The position numbers and the translations under genes were made by a program. Below the pieces are notes generated by a model. The model was not told where the DNA came from, searched no databases, and saw nothing but the letters and a program-made list of their open reading frames with translations. From Azolla pinnata (Eukaryota; Streptophyta; Polypodiopsida; Salviniales; Salviniaceae): a DNA stretch of 54,364 bases. Positions 36,501 to 54,364 of this stretch are shown one piece after another (position 1 is the stretch's first letter; the number at the start of each line of letters is the position of its first letter). The DNA lies in assembly GCA_037176905.1 (NCBI GenBank), contig JBBBWG010002226.1:33872-88235 (forward strand). Reading direction: 5' to 3'.

Positions 36501-39500
36501 CACTGCCTTCGATAACTGGTGGGTAGTTTTGAAATAAAGGAGATAAAAGGTATTATACTATGAAAAGTAATGAAGATCATGAGAAGGATGACAAGGATGA
36601 TGATCATGAAAATGAGCAGAAAGTTAATTTTACATGGTATATAAGTTCAGGTGAGGATCCTTTTGGAAGAATATAGTTCACAGAATTGACTGTTTGTTGG
36701 TGGATGTCTGGTACCAACTACTGATTGGTTATTCTTCTCAATAAAATATCAATATATTCTGCTTCTAATTCTATTTTTTCTTTTGAATTCAGAAAAAGAT
36801 TGGGAGGATATAAAATTTGGAGTGGATAATGAAGTCGACTTCTACGCAGTGTCTTTTGTAAAAAATGCGGAAGTTGTGCATGAATTGAAAGCGTATCTCA
36901 AAAGTAAAGCGAGCCATGGCTATATTTAAGAATTAATTGCTGGTTACATTTTACTTGGATGATGTACCCTATAATTAGTCATACTTTTCCATGCATTTTT
37001 GCAGAATGTGCTGCTGATATTCATGTCATAGTGAAGATTGAAAGTGCTGATTCAATTCAGAATCTTCAGTCCATTATTGATGCATCTGACGGAGTGAGTT
37101 GTCCATGTAGATTATAGTAAGCTTTATTTTTAGATCAAATGCTTGAAATCATGAATATTGAGATTAATCTTAGAAAAAATCTGGAATCCAGTTTAGTAAC
37201 TATGGCTTAATCAGCAGGAGGAATTCATTGCCTTCTGAGGCCAATCCTCTTCTTCTCGTCTTTTCCTCGTTTGAGCTTATTTAGATAATTGCTACATATC
37301 TCAATAAGCTACACTTTTATTTGCTGAAACCTGTAGAGTTACACAGAAATTAACACTAAGTTATGGTAAGCCCAAATGATTTATCTCAATAAATACTTTA
37401 TTTTGTGTTGTTAAACCCTATGAAGTCACCAATGTAGTTATCTAAGTACTCACAGACAAAGTTTTCTCTGAAGTGAAAAAAACAAAGGAAAACTAAAGTG
37501 TAATTCTTTCATGAACTTGTGAAAAGTTTAGGGTTAAATTGTATAGCTAGTTTACTTTCACGTTATATCTAGTTTAGAAATATACATGTATGACCGGCCA
37601 GTTGGGAATTATCTAGTTTACAAACACATGTATGACTGTTCATTGGTCAAATTTAAGCTGACTATTGCCATTGCGATGCAAATTATCCATTGTATAAATT
37701 TGAGATATTTGCAGGCAATGGTTGCACGAGGGGACCTTGGTGCAGAACTACCAATCGAAGAAGTTCCTTTGCTTCAGGTATGGTACATGCTTTGCAAATA
37801 CCTATCATGTATGTGAACATGTATATACATGTGTGCATGTTTGTTTGTATGAGCAAGTAACAAGCAACTATCATCTTTCAGGAAGAGATTATTCGGCTTT
37901 GTAGACGTGCAGGAAAAGCAGTGATAGTAGCGACTAACATGCTTGAAAGCATGATCAATCATCCTACACCCACACGGGCAGAAGTGTCTGACATAGCAAT
38001 TGCTGTACGTGAAGGAGCTGATGCAGTGATGTTATCTGGAGAGACGGCACATGGAAAGTAAGCATCACAACTTGGAAATCTATGCCCTGTACATGAAATT
38101 TTAAATGTTTGATATTGTAGCTATTGTATTGTATGTTTGAGTACAAATATTTCAGGTATCCATTAAAGGCTGTTAAGGTGATGCATACAGTTGCTTTTCG
38201 TACGGAAGCAACTATGCTTCGGGGCAAGACTCCTGAAAACTTTGAACGTGGTGTTAAGGTATCATTTATGCTATTAGACCTTGTAGTTGCTTTAGTGTTC
38301 TAGAGGCATTTTACACTAGATATTGTTCTATTCACTAAATTGTGGATCAGGGATTATTTTGCTAAAACCAAACGTTGGAATGAAATACAATCATACATGT
38401 GTATCCCACACCATGTCACATTCTCTCATCACCAGGGTAGATGAACTGTGGTTTAGGATGGCATATGAGCCAATTTGATAATATATATTTATACTCCGTG
38501 CGTGGTAGACTTACATCTCCCTATTTCAGGGTTGATTGTTAAACTGGCTAGAGTTTTTGATATATCTGTTATAAGGAGCATGTCTTGTTGTATGACTTGT
38601 CCTTGCAAATGAATGAATGCTTTAGAAAAAATATAGGGCTGTGTGCATCTCTTGCAGAGCAAGAAGCAATAATTAACTGAAGCTTATTGTGGCTTACCAC
38701 TATTCTCTATGATGGATAATTTCATTATGTTTGTTTAGATTAATTTTCATATTCATGGATAAGGAATGTCTGATTTAGGACAATTCATCATGTAAAGATG
38801 GAATAGAAGTTCTAACTTTTATGACCCATTGCAGATACACATGAGCGAGATGTTTGCGTACCATTCCACAATGATGTCAAATACACTTGGTACATCCATT
38901 CTGGTCTTCACAAGATCAGGATTCATGGCAATGCTACTTAGCCATTATAGACCAATTGGAACAATTTTCGCCTTCACTGATGAGTAAGCAACTATATAAA
39001 ATTTGCTGTTGAGTTGCATTGTCATGAACCGTGCAGTCAAATTTATCACATGAAAACATTGAAATTGTTATGATTGATGAAGACAAACCATGAAGCTAAC
39101 AAAATAACTCGATGCAAGGCTATCACTTATGTGCTAGTGTAGTCAACTCAACCCGGTGCATCTCCACCTGAAACACCAGGTTAGGTTGAGGGGAACGTAA
39201 ATAACCGAACCAATAATCAAACTGCTAGGAGTATGTTTCAAAAATGCTTCTAGGATATCAGAAACAAAAATACTTCTAGGATATCAATTTTGATCGCTAA
39301 GCTCAAAGACATGGTTGTGTGCATTGCCGGGTCGACATCTTGTAGATATGATGAAGAGAGGGCACTTGGAATGATTCCAAGTTAAATACCTCGAAACACT
39401 AGGAACAGGAGTCTAGGAGACTGGGAGCTGATGCAGTCCAGTACCATGAAGTTGATAAGCCATGCATGTTTAGAGCCACTTATTATTCATCTGGGAAACG

Positions 39501-40052
39501 AGCAAGGATATCAAATGCTAGTAGATGCTTTTTATGGGAGTTCCCAATTGTATTCTATTCTCGTCACAAGTTGATTCCTAAAAAATCCTAGTTCTTGATT
39601 TGACAAAGCCTAACATTAATGTATTTTTTGTGCAGAAAGAAAGTTCAAAGAAAATTGGCACTTTATCGAGGTGTAAGGCCCATCATCATGCCATTCTCTG
39701 ATGACGGAGAAACCACCTTTGTAGAGGCTCTTTCTCTTCTGAAGGTGAGGACACGTTCTTTTGATCCTGGATCAAGTTTTGTTCTTTCTTTCCTTTTCTG
39801 AAATGAACCGTTGATTGCATGCAATATCAGGACCATGGACTTGTGAAAGATGGGGAGGAAGTTACCATAGTTCAAAGTGGGCGAACACCAATTTGGCGTG
39901 CTGAATCCACTCACCTTATTCAAGTACGGAAAGTGGGGGTTTCAGAAGTTAAGGTATGCATCTTTTCTGTGAGATGTGGGCAATATACACGTTTTTCCCG
40001 GAGTTAAAACATTAACTACTTTCTTTCCTCTTTTTTCTTTTTGCAGAATTGA
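33546..40052 (+). CDS. PKP2: Plastid pyruvate kinase, beta subunit, 13 exons
   Basis: Converts phosphoenolpyruvate and ADP to pyruvate and ATP in plastids, feeding fatty-acid synthesis; the plant plastid enzyme is an alpha/beta heteromer. Exons: 33546-33842, 35023-35304, 36131-36296, 36384-36518, 36793-36903, 37005-37093, 37715-37777, 37882-38057, 38156-38258, 38835-38983, 39636-39744, 39831-39953, 40047-40052. All join in phase to 602 aa. Exon 1 encodes a Ser/Pro/Arg-rich transit peptide; a second in-frame Met is at 33654. Core motifs: [48 protein letters not shown] (catalytic Lys), [20 protein letters not shown] and [10 protein letters not shown]. It follows the Arabidopsis beta subunit closely throughout. 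The usual C-terminus QVRKV is extended here by GVSEVKN, the last residue coming from a 6-nt final exon (AAT TGA). Confidence 0.95.
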
Positions 40053-41787
40053 TCTTGTGAGCCAATTTTGTTTATATAAATATATTATTAATCTCACTTG
40101 GTGCATGCCTGGTAAGTACAACATAATGAAAAGAATAAGCAACTCAGTAGTGCTATATATTAGCATGTTTTCAACTTATTACAGAGAACATTTTCTGAGG
40201 TCTTTCCAGATCACCATGTTGGGATATGAGTACCTCACTCATTCTGAAACCGATTCTTTGGAAGCCATTTCTGAACAGCGAGATGAAGGCCAGTTATGTC
40301 TATAGATCAATCATTTGCATGAGCCCAAACCTTCCAAGCAAGGTACACCTAGTAACATATGTTCCGAGTATGCATTACACAGAATTTACAAGCTGAGAAG
40401 GAAGTGGGTTTTCGCGAGGTTGAGCATATTGTTTAGGTAGTTACTCTACAATAATATTACAATTCTTGCCATTTTTATCTGTAATCAAGCTTGGTAATAT
40501 AATTCTTTCCATTGTTTTATTTGATATTCGATGTTGTGGAAGGTCTACAAGACTTACATAAGACTTTGTTACTCATTTGTCTAAACCTAACCAGCGTCAA
40601 TTTTTTTAACTGCGTCGATCATTACATCAATTGAGTTCTTCACTGGAGATTTGATGTCATTGAAAGGTTAGGGAATGGTTTTGATGACCCAATCTATTTC
40701 TTGTTTTATGGTAAGGGACTTTAGAGTTTGACAAGGTTAGGGTTTTAACCCAACTTGAGACTCTTGACCCATGAGTAATGATGTCAACGATGCACGGAAA
40801 CAAGAGGAGCAATTTGATCATCGTCAGACAAGAGCTAGACTCTTATTGTTGGCACCTTCAATTGATGAAAATTTGCTTTCATAGATCAGAGGAGCTCAGG
40901 TGAATTTGTTGTCATTAGAGATTGTTCGATGGTCATTGTTTTGTTGCAGATGCGAGCAATTGCTTGTCAATATATGTGTTAACATCCTTGAGCCTGTTCT
41001 TGTTAGAGCTTGATTAGATTGCTTGATGATTGAAGAACGGAATGACTTGTTATAGAGTATTGTAACGACATTGTCACTAGTGGAACAGATCGCTTCGAGG
41101 TTGCAACATGGATGGCGATACTTGGACCCCACTTTGAGAAAAAAAGAAGATTGATCATACGTGTGATTGCCTTCACGTTGTTTATTGAAAATTTCCCCTT
41201 CATTAAACTGTCTGATGTTTCCACCCCTTCCATTTCAGCCATATGATCGGCAAAGCTCGATGATTCCACCCTGCAAAACGATCAAGCATCGGAAAACCAT
41301 CTTTCGGGGGTTTGCGACTAACTAGGTAGGCGAATCAGTGTCAAGCAGCTACTCGATGCTCCTTCCTCTGGAATCTTCATTTAGATTCCTTCCTTCCTTC
41401 CTTCCTCTACACAATATTGCTCGAATGTATGCACTGTATGTGCATCCTCGATTGGTTGCTTGTTTTACTTGTTCTGTAATGCGATCGATCTGGCAATACA
41501 GTAGCATATCGCGAAGATTTGTGTGCTTTAAATTTGTCTGCTTTGTGATGCTGAAGATCTTTTTTTTTCCCAAAACAAAATCCCACCAAGCAAAAGAGTG
41601 TGAAAACTTTGAAGCTAAGCAAAAACAAACAGAACAAAAAAATTCCTTTCATAAAACCTCTTCTTCTTCTTCTTCTTCTTCTTCATCATCATCATCTTCT
41701 TCTTCTTCTTCTGCTGCTGCTGCTGCTGTATTGAAGCTTCTGATCCTTCCATGAAATTGAAGAGCCCCGCCATTCCTTCCGCCGGCC
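40053..41787. other. Intergenic region between pyruvate kinase and PEX1
   Basis: Holds the pyruvate kinase 3' region and the PEX1 promoter/leader. The stretch 40550-41300 is non-repetitive and without a recognised gene. A minus-strand frame at 41003-41269 was examined and shows no family resemblance. A TTC/ATC/CTG microsatellite lies at 41657-41730 in the PEX1 leader. Confidence 0.55.
41657..41730 (+). repeat. TTC/ATC/CTG trinucleotide tract in PEX1 leader
   Basis: About nine TTC/CTT units, four ATC units, a second TTC run and five CTG units, ending about 58 bases upstream of the PEX1 ATG. It probably lies in the 5' untranslated region. The adjoining tracts in both reading directions give Ser/Ala- or Glu-rich frames that are not genes. 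Confidence 0.9.
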
Positions 41788-49006
<7,219 letters not shown>

Positions 49007-49840
49007 AGAGCAAGCAACAACATATTCTGTGCATATGGTGGTGCATTTGTTAGTTGAGAATACTGTAATTCAAAATTTTCTGGAGCCATAGAAAATGAGA
49101 ACCAATGTATCCAAGCAAAATTAAGAAATGGTTTTTGGTGTAAAGCATTTTGCTTTTGTCATGTGCAAATAAAACATCGGGGATGTTGATACCTTCTGTA
49201 ATTCTCAGTTCCAAGTTATTGTTCACCCTACAAACTACAATGCACGATGTGTACTATAAAACAGTGGTGGGTTGAAATTCTTGGGATGTAAATCGATTTT
49301 TTTCCCCCCAAATTGTTTGAATTTCTCAAAATTGGGCATAGTCTTGTACGAGATCCCACTGTCTTTGAATTGTAATGACTTTGGATATCGTTGATGATTG
49401 TGAAGCTGTGTAATTGGGGGTCTGATCTCGATCTTGCTTTTTGGCATTGCGCCATGTTGTTGCTTCAGGCTTATACCACTTCAAAGGAACTAACTAATAT
49501 GTTCTGCTTTGGTAGCTTCTACCCATGTGGAGGTGATCAATGGGTTCTCAGACTTTGTGAAAATCAAACCAGATGATGCACTTCAAATAGTATGAAGCAA
49601 ACTCTACAAATTTCCTGACAAATGACATACAGATCAGTACCCATTTGGAGACATGCAAAACAGGTTGAAAACCTGCAGATTGAAGTTGAAGGGTTTTGCT
49701 GCTATGTTTTCAAGAGTCTGGAAATGGATTTTCAGCAACAGAATGGGATGTGGATGTGCCACGTCCCCATCCACGTGACATAGCCCCTCCTGTCTGAGGG
49801 TTTTAATCGCTTCTCTTCTGCAGAAACTCCATCGCCCACC
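49007..49840. other. PEX1 3' region and Mpv17/PMP22 promoter
   Basis: 834 bp between two genes on the same strand. An AATAAA lies at 49168-49173, about 160 bp after the PEX1 stop, and is a plausible polyadenylation signal. A run of C/T occurs near 49301-49309. No other gene seen. Confidence 0.6.
49168..49173 (+). terminator. AATAAA polyadenylation-signal candidate for PEX1
   Basis: Canonical AATAAA placed 162 bp after the PEX1 stop codon, a normal plant 3' untranslated length. Plant signals are loose, so this is only a candidate. Confidence 0.4.
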
Positions 49841-52071
49841 ATGGCAGAAACCTTCTCAGCCCACTTGCATGGTTTCTTCTCACCAACCGAATACCCGTCT
49901 TCTCTCCTCTTCTATGGATCCTCCCCTATCTCTATGGAAGCGCATCGCCCTGTCTATCCCCTCCTCACCTTCCCTAAAACCCCTCTCAATCCTCCCACTC
50001 CTCCTCCTCCTCCTCCTCTCCAGCGATATGCCTTCAGACGGGGTCATGTTAGCAGCTATGACGGTTTTTGTGGCAGCAGCGCTGATGATGTGGGTGGTGA
50101 TGGTGGCGGCAGTGGCCATGATCATGGCGGTTCTGATGGTGGCAACAATGATGGTTCTGGAAAACCAGACGAACCTGGTATTTTGGGCAGCTTCTGGTTC
50201 AGGTTTGTGCAAAGTGCCCCTTGGATCTCTTCCATATAGTTTTAGTTTCTTTGAATCACGGCTGTTTTGGAAAACCAGATGAATCTGGTCTGTTGGGCAG
50301 TTTTTGGCATTCCATGGATCTGCTTCATATAATTCTAATTCCTTTGATGATTCACTCCAATGTTTTCCATCTATCTTGGATTTTATTCTTCTTTAGAAAT
50401 TTATGGTAAGATACAGTATGTGTTGCTTACTGATTTGGGAACAGTGGGGGTTTTGTTTCCTCTCAAGTGATGTGACAGGTACATGGACATGCTGGAAGAA
50501 AACCCGCTTCTCATTAAGAGCATAACCTCAGGATTCCTCAATCTTTTCGCTGACCTCTTATGCCAAGTAAGACTTTGCCAGTATTTCCATGTTAGAACGT
50601 TCAATTTATTTTTTTCTAGAGTTCAAAGTATACAAAGATTTTCAGTATTGACATATTTTTCCTAGGATTCAAAAGAAAACATTCTCATTGTGTTTTTACG
50701 AATATTATGACTTAATATGGTAAGTGTCAAATTTAATATATTTCTTAAGCGGTTTTCGATTTTGCAGCTCCTATTATTCTGCATTTCTTTTTATACCTTC
50801 TCGTGCTCTAAATTATGCATCATGAGCTAGATAACATTCTATAAATAAATGATCTTTTGCTGAGGGATTGGTGGTGCTTAAAGATGCAGGGTTTAATCTT
50901 TCTTTTAGGGGTACACTCTCAGAAGTTTGCTTTCTATTGCAAGGTTTTTTTTGAGAAGGTTCAACAGCTAGATATTCAACGAATTGTATCATTTACAGCA
51001 CTTGGCCTTTTTCTGAGTGGACCTGGCTTGCATTTTTGGTATGATATTTCCCATAATTTTTTTTTATTCAAGGCTTTGCGATCAACAAGAATAAGTTGCC
51101 TTTGATATGGTTTGATGTGTTCAGGTATGGATGGTTACCCAAACTCATTCCGATGCCAGGAACTGGAGGATTGTTACTACGCCTTTTTGCTGATCAGGTA
51201 CCTTTATGGTTCTATGTTCAATTAGTTATCTTTTTGTGGAAAATTAAGTGTTCAAACTAATCTCTTGTATGGAAAGCATCCCAAAAAAGGGCTTACTATA
51301 GTCACTCTGAGCATCCTTTCACCTTTTTTCTGTATAAGAAAATATCTATAATTGAATCATCGAATTGGGCATCGTTTGGGTACATGGTTAAGCCCCATCG
51401 TAATTTTAGTAGTTTGGCTTATTACACTATCAAAATCGCTTTTTGTTTCTGTCTGAAATAGAGAAAAGAAAAAACTCAAATAGGTTGATGCATAGTCTGT
51501 GCCTGGAAAGAGGCCATGGCGAGGATGAAACTTGAATTCTTTCAATTTTATTGCTGATGTTATGGTCTAAACAATCAAACCAACAATCAGAGAGAGCTAC
51601 ATTTATGTTTTCAGATTGTTTTCACTCCAGTCGCTTTGGGGTGCGTGTTTATTGCATTGTGTACTCTGGAAGGGCGCCAGCACGAAATTGCACTGAAGCT
51701 TAAGAAGGTCCATAACTGATGCTTATTAATACATCTTATTTATAAGAAACGTGTTCCTTGGTAGTTTGCCTAACAAGTGCATGCATTCATTTATGTGAAT
51801 AATAGGATTGGCTTCCATTGGTGGTTGCAAATTGGAAACTGTGGGTCCCTTTCCAACTGATCAATTTTGGATTAGTGCCTTCACAACTGCAGGTATGGTC
51901 TATTGCTTGAAGACAATATGTAGGAAGCTTGATTTCATCGGGTACACTCAAACATTGATTTTCAATATGTTATATTTTCATATGTTGCTTATGTTCAAAA
52001 CACAGGTTGCTGCAACAAGCTTGATGGGTGTGGCATGGAGTATTTTTGTTTCATTCATTGGACATAAATGA
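49841..52071 (+). CDS. Mpv17/PMP22-family membrane protein, probably plastid, 7 exons
   Basis: Exons: 49841-50202, 50479-50566, 50944-51038, 51125-51197, 51615-51707, 51806-51892, 52006-52071; in phase, 287 aa. Residues 1-75 are Ser/Pro-rich with few acids, resembling a transit peptide. Residues about 75-110 are a Gly/Asp/His-rich linker (DDVGGDGGGSGHDHGGSDGG). The rest is the Mpv17/PMP22 domain: MDMLEENPLLIKSITSGFLNLFADLLCQ, GPGLHFWYGWLP, DQIVFTPVALG, the family signature DWLPLVVANWKLWVPFQLINFGLVP, and AWSIFVSFIGHK. About four membrane helices are expected. The family contains channel-like proteins of peroxisomes, mitochondria and plastids; the long N-terminal extension resembles the Arabidopsis At5g19750 type. 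The exon 3 start at 50944 (GCAAG/GTTTTT) was chosen because it keeps the family spacing after LLCQ; the CAG at 50920 is an alternative in-frame acceptor. Confidence 0.93.
50159..50355 (+). repeat. 110-bp duplication of exon 1 end into intron 1
   Basis: The sequence GGAAAACCAGACGAACCTGG (50159) at the end of exon 1 recurs as GGAAAACCAGATGAATCTGG (50269), 110 bp later. Similarity continues through GGGCAGCTTCTGG/GGGCAGTTTTTGG, TGGATCT and CATATA, into CCTTTGATGA. The second copy still reads GKPDESGLLGSFW but lacks the AG/GT donor that ends exon 1 at 50202, so it lies in intron 1. Confidence 0.85.
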
Positions 52072-52989
52072 AGAGGTTATGCTATTACGTCCACTAACAT
52101 GGAGAGAATGTGGATAGATCATAGTTCGAGATAACCAAAACTCTTCTTTTGATCTATCTCTTATACTAGAAGAGGAATATTTTATACTATCAGGATCTCG
52201 TCAAAACCCTCATTGTACCCCTCTTGGGTTTGTGTGAATAGTGAGTTGGTTTCAAAGTGGCGGCTTCAAAGATTCAAGGATAAAGATTTATCATGAACTA
52301 TGCACTTAATCATGAGCTTGAAGCTGTAAACAATCTCTTGGGAGAAAACATATATAATGGAGAAAGCATGATGGGATCTTTACTCCATCTGGAATTCCTT
52401 GACATTTTTGTAGTGAAAAGATTACTACTTTGTGAAGATTCTCAAATGGTTAGAAAGAGATTCGTTAATTGTTCTGTTAGATGATGATTGTATGCCACTA
52501 TTGTAATGGGAACAATAAACTATAGTTGATTATAATTTAGCAAGTGAAAGCGTATACGATTGAGTGTTAACATTTCTGATCAAGTAAGAACACTAGAAGA
52601 AGAGAGCTGACCCCATATCATAGCTGCAATTAGATCTTTCAAGAATAATTTACACAGGAAAAATAAACTTTCCAAAAAGAAGCGCTATGCAAAATTTCTG
52701 CAGAGAAAAGTTGCAAAGCAAGGATTTACAGGAAGCACAGTAAATTGGATTAGTGGGTAATCCATATATTTAAGCAACTTGATTGAGACTTCCACAAGCC
52801 ATACAACAACAATCAGTGATGATGAAAAAGAGCACTGATGTGGATCTCAATGCCTAACACCACCGATGCTTCTCAGGCATACACTCCCATCACAACAATG
52901 CTTCTGGGAGAGATGCAACCAATCATTGACATAGAGCCTCGAAAAAGCATTACATATGTGCCTTTTCTCAACTTCGAGATCAGCAGCAG
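52072..52989. other. Convergent 3' regions
   Basis: Between the stop of the Mpv17/PMP22 gene (52071) and the stop of the minus-strand rhodanese gene (52990). AATAAA at 52514-52519 is a possible polyadenylation signal of the former. No gene is recognised. Confidence 0.55.
52514..52519 (+). terminator. AATAAA polyadenylation-signal candidate for Mpv17/PMP22 gene
   Basis: AATAAA in ACAATAAACT about 440 bp downstream of the stop codon. Candidate only. Confidence 0.3.
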
Positions 52990-54160
52990 TCATTGTGAAT
53001 CCTTGTCTCCCACAACTTTCACACCCGTGATCGAATTGATCAAGCTCTGGCTGAAGAGCAAAAACTTCACCAGATATTCAGCAGCTCCACCGATATTAGC
53101 GAATTGGAGCATGCTAGGACCCGTGATGTCAGCAAAGTGATGGGGCCGGGACTTAGAAAAACCACCATCTATCCAAGCCAGGTTTGTGTACCCTTCGTTG
53201 TGCAGCTCATCAAGGGCCATCAAGGATCTGGTAAGAATGCAACAGCAAAAAACGCAATTAAAGGGATGAGACAGCAAGCTAGCATGGTTGATACTTATCT
53301 TGAAAATCAGAAGATTGCAACAAAAATACAGCGTTGGGATAAGATATTTCTTGAAATGAAGCAAACAAGCTCCACAAGCAAGTGTTCACGTGGGAAACGC
53401 AGTGATGAGACCAAATATCTCAAGAGCACCCTGAAAATCCTTGTTAGAGGAAGAGAATCGAATTTCCATGAGACAAAAATCTCTCAAGTGGTTCAGTAGC
53501 AGATCGGAATCCCACAAAATGGTTCAGTTTACGCTTGAGATTTCCTTCCTAAAGCCAACTAGTTTGTGGTTTTTGCATTGCTTTGTTTTTGCAATGATTT
53601 ATTCAAGATATATGAATAAACACATAGATAGATACATATAGACAGCCATACACCAATCTTCCTTAGATCAAAACAACAGCAAAAAAAGAAAGAAGAGCAG
53701 CACAAATTGAGGCGCAAAACATCATCAAGACAAGATCAAATACCTCCTCTAGAAACAAGAAATACATAGAACAATCGAAGGGGTAAACACAAACCTTAAT
53801 CCTTCACCACAAGCAACAAGAAGCTTCTGGTCTTCCCTGGGGAATGCTGATCGAACCTGTTCGAGAAACCCTTCATTCTTCGTGGTCAGCCTCTGGCCCA
53901 TCCAAAGGCCACCATAGCCCATCTGAATGCTCTTTTTGAAGAGGGTGAGATAGCTCGGATCTTCATCTTCGATAAAGAGCGGGATGTGGTGAGAGCCACG
54001 CACAGAAGCTCTCTCCCATTCCCACACCGGCCTCACATCAAGCAACGCATAACCTTCTTCGGAGATGACCTTCTTTGCCTCGGAAGGAGATACTGGCCTA
54101 ATCACCCTCATCCCAACCAGCTCCTGGGCATCCTGTCTTTCAAGACATGCATCCAAAATC
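52990..54160 (-). CDS. Rhodanese-domain protein, predicted plastid (partial at 5' end)
   Basis: Minus-strand exons 54160(?)-53795 and 53227-52990. The donor AAG/GTTTGT and acceptor CAG/ATCC join in phase as ...CGEGLRSLMALDELHNEGY. The domain reads VIRPVSPSEAKKVISEEGYALLDVRPVWEWE, RGSHHIPLFIEDED, and the active-site loop CGEGLR with the catalytic Cys present, then NLAWIDGGFSK. It closely follows plant chloroplast rhodanese-like (STR-type) proteins, sulfurtransferase-fold members whose substrate is often unknown; the STR11 group is the nearest I recall. A hydrophobic C-terminal helix (AAEYLVKFLLFSQSLI) may be a membrane anchor. In the first listed exon the frame hits a stop at 54163-54165, so an upstream exon with the start codon and transit peptide must exist, probably beyond the window. 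The acceptor near 54161 is weak, with no pyrimidine tract. Confidence 0.85.
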
Positions 54161-54182
54161 CTTCATTTCCAGCTTTTCTGAG

Positions 54183-54364
54183 TTGGTTCTTACAAAGACA
54201 TGTGAGATTCTTCTTCTTCTTCGTTTTGCTTTCAGTTTCTCTAAGACACTTGGTTCTTACAAAGACAGGTGAGATTCTTCCTCTTCTTCTTCTTCTTCTT
54301 CTTCTTCTTCTTCGTTTTGCTTTTCAGTTTCTCTAGTACACTTGGTTCTTAAAAGACATGTGAG
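54183..54364. repeat. Minisatellite: TTGGTTCTTACAAAGACA plus TTC tract
   Basis: The motif TTGGTTCTTACAAAGACATG starts at 54183, 54250 and 54342 (the last one base shorter), spaced 67 and 92 bp. Each of the first two is followed by a TTC run of different length, then CGTTTTGCTTTcAGTTTCTC. The array continues to the window edge. Confidence 0.88.

Noticed and set aside
40896-41269. Minus-strand frames resembling a retroelement remnant
   Set aside because: No reverse transcriptase, integrase, terminal repeat or poly-A tail could be identified.

Overview
The window is nuclear DNA of a land plant. The evidence is spliced genes with GT-AG introns and AT-rich introns, interstitial TTTAGGG-type telomere repeats, plant-only families (B-type CDK, PPR protein, plastid pyruvate kinase) and abundant TATG, TTC and GAA microsatellites. 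The species cannot be named from sequence alone. The CDKB protein mixes B1-like and B2-like signatures, which hints at a non-seed or early-diverging lineage; this is inference. Two runs of exactly 100 N are scaffold gaps.

Layout. 1-5 kb: gene-poor, with microsatellites, a broken eIF4A copy (minus strand) and a 155-bp tandem duplication. 5.0-6.0 kb: a satellite rich in TTGACC, ending about 200 bp before CDKB (6169-10250, plus). 11.5-13.1 kb: intron-less PPR gene. 13.4 kb: gap flanked by a repeated 75-80 bp end. 15.0-17.6 kb (minus): four-exon membrane-anchored protein with a methyltransferase-like tail. 20.8-23.4 kb (plus): four-exon unknown protein, probably plastid, with a coiled coil. 25.0-26.7 kb (minus): nucleoplasmin-like (FKBP53/HD2-type) protein without a visible FKBP domain. 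26.8-31.1 kb: degenerate telomeric and subtelomere-like arrays, TTTAGGG on the left and CCCTAAA on the right, around a small minus-strand gene and just before a small predicted mitochondrial protein gene (31257-31652). 33.5-40.1 kb: plastid pyruvate kinase beta subunit, 13 exons. 41.8-49.0 kb: PEX1, 16 exons. 49.8-52.1 kb: Mpv17/PMP22-family protein, 7 exons. 53.0-54.2 kb (minus): rhodanese-domain protein whose 5' end is unresolved.

Exon models were built by joining reading frames at GT-AG (one GC-AG) sites and checking phase. Five multi-exon models (CDKB, the 20.8-kb gene, pyruvate kinase, PEX1, Mpv17/PMP22) close exactly in frame at 299, 316, 602, 1192 and 287 aa. The methyltransferase-like model also closes, at 264 aa. 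The nucleoplasmin-like model does not close without a cryptic microexon.

The genes are ordinary dispersed plant genes, not a pathway cluster, although several products are predicted for plastid, mitochondrion or peroxisome. I see no convincing novel defence or mobile system. The most unusual structures are the W-box-rich satellite beside CDKB, the opposed telomeric arrays with one forming an intron, and the nucleoplasmin-like gene.
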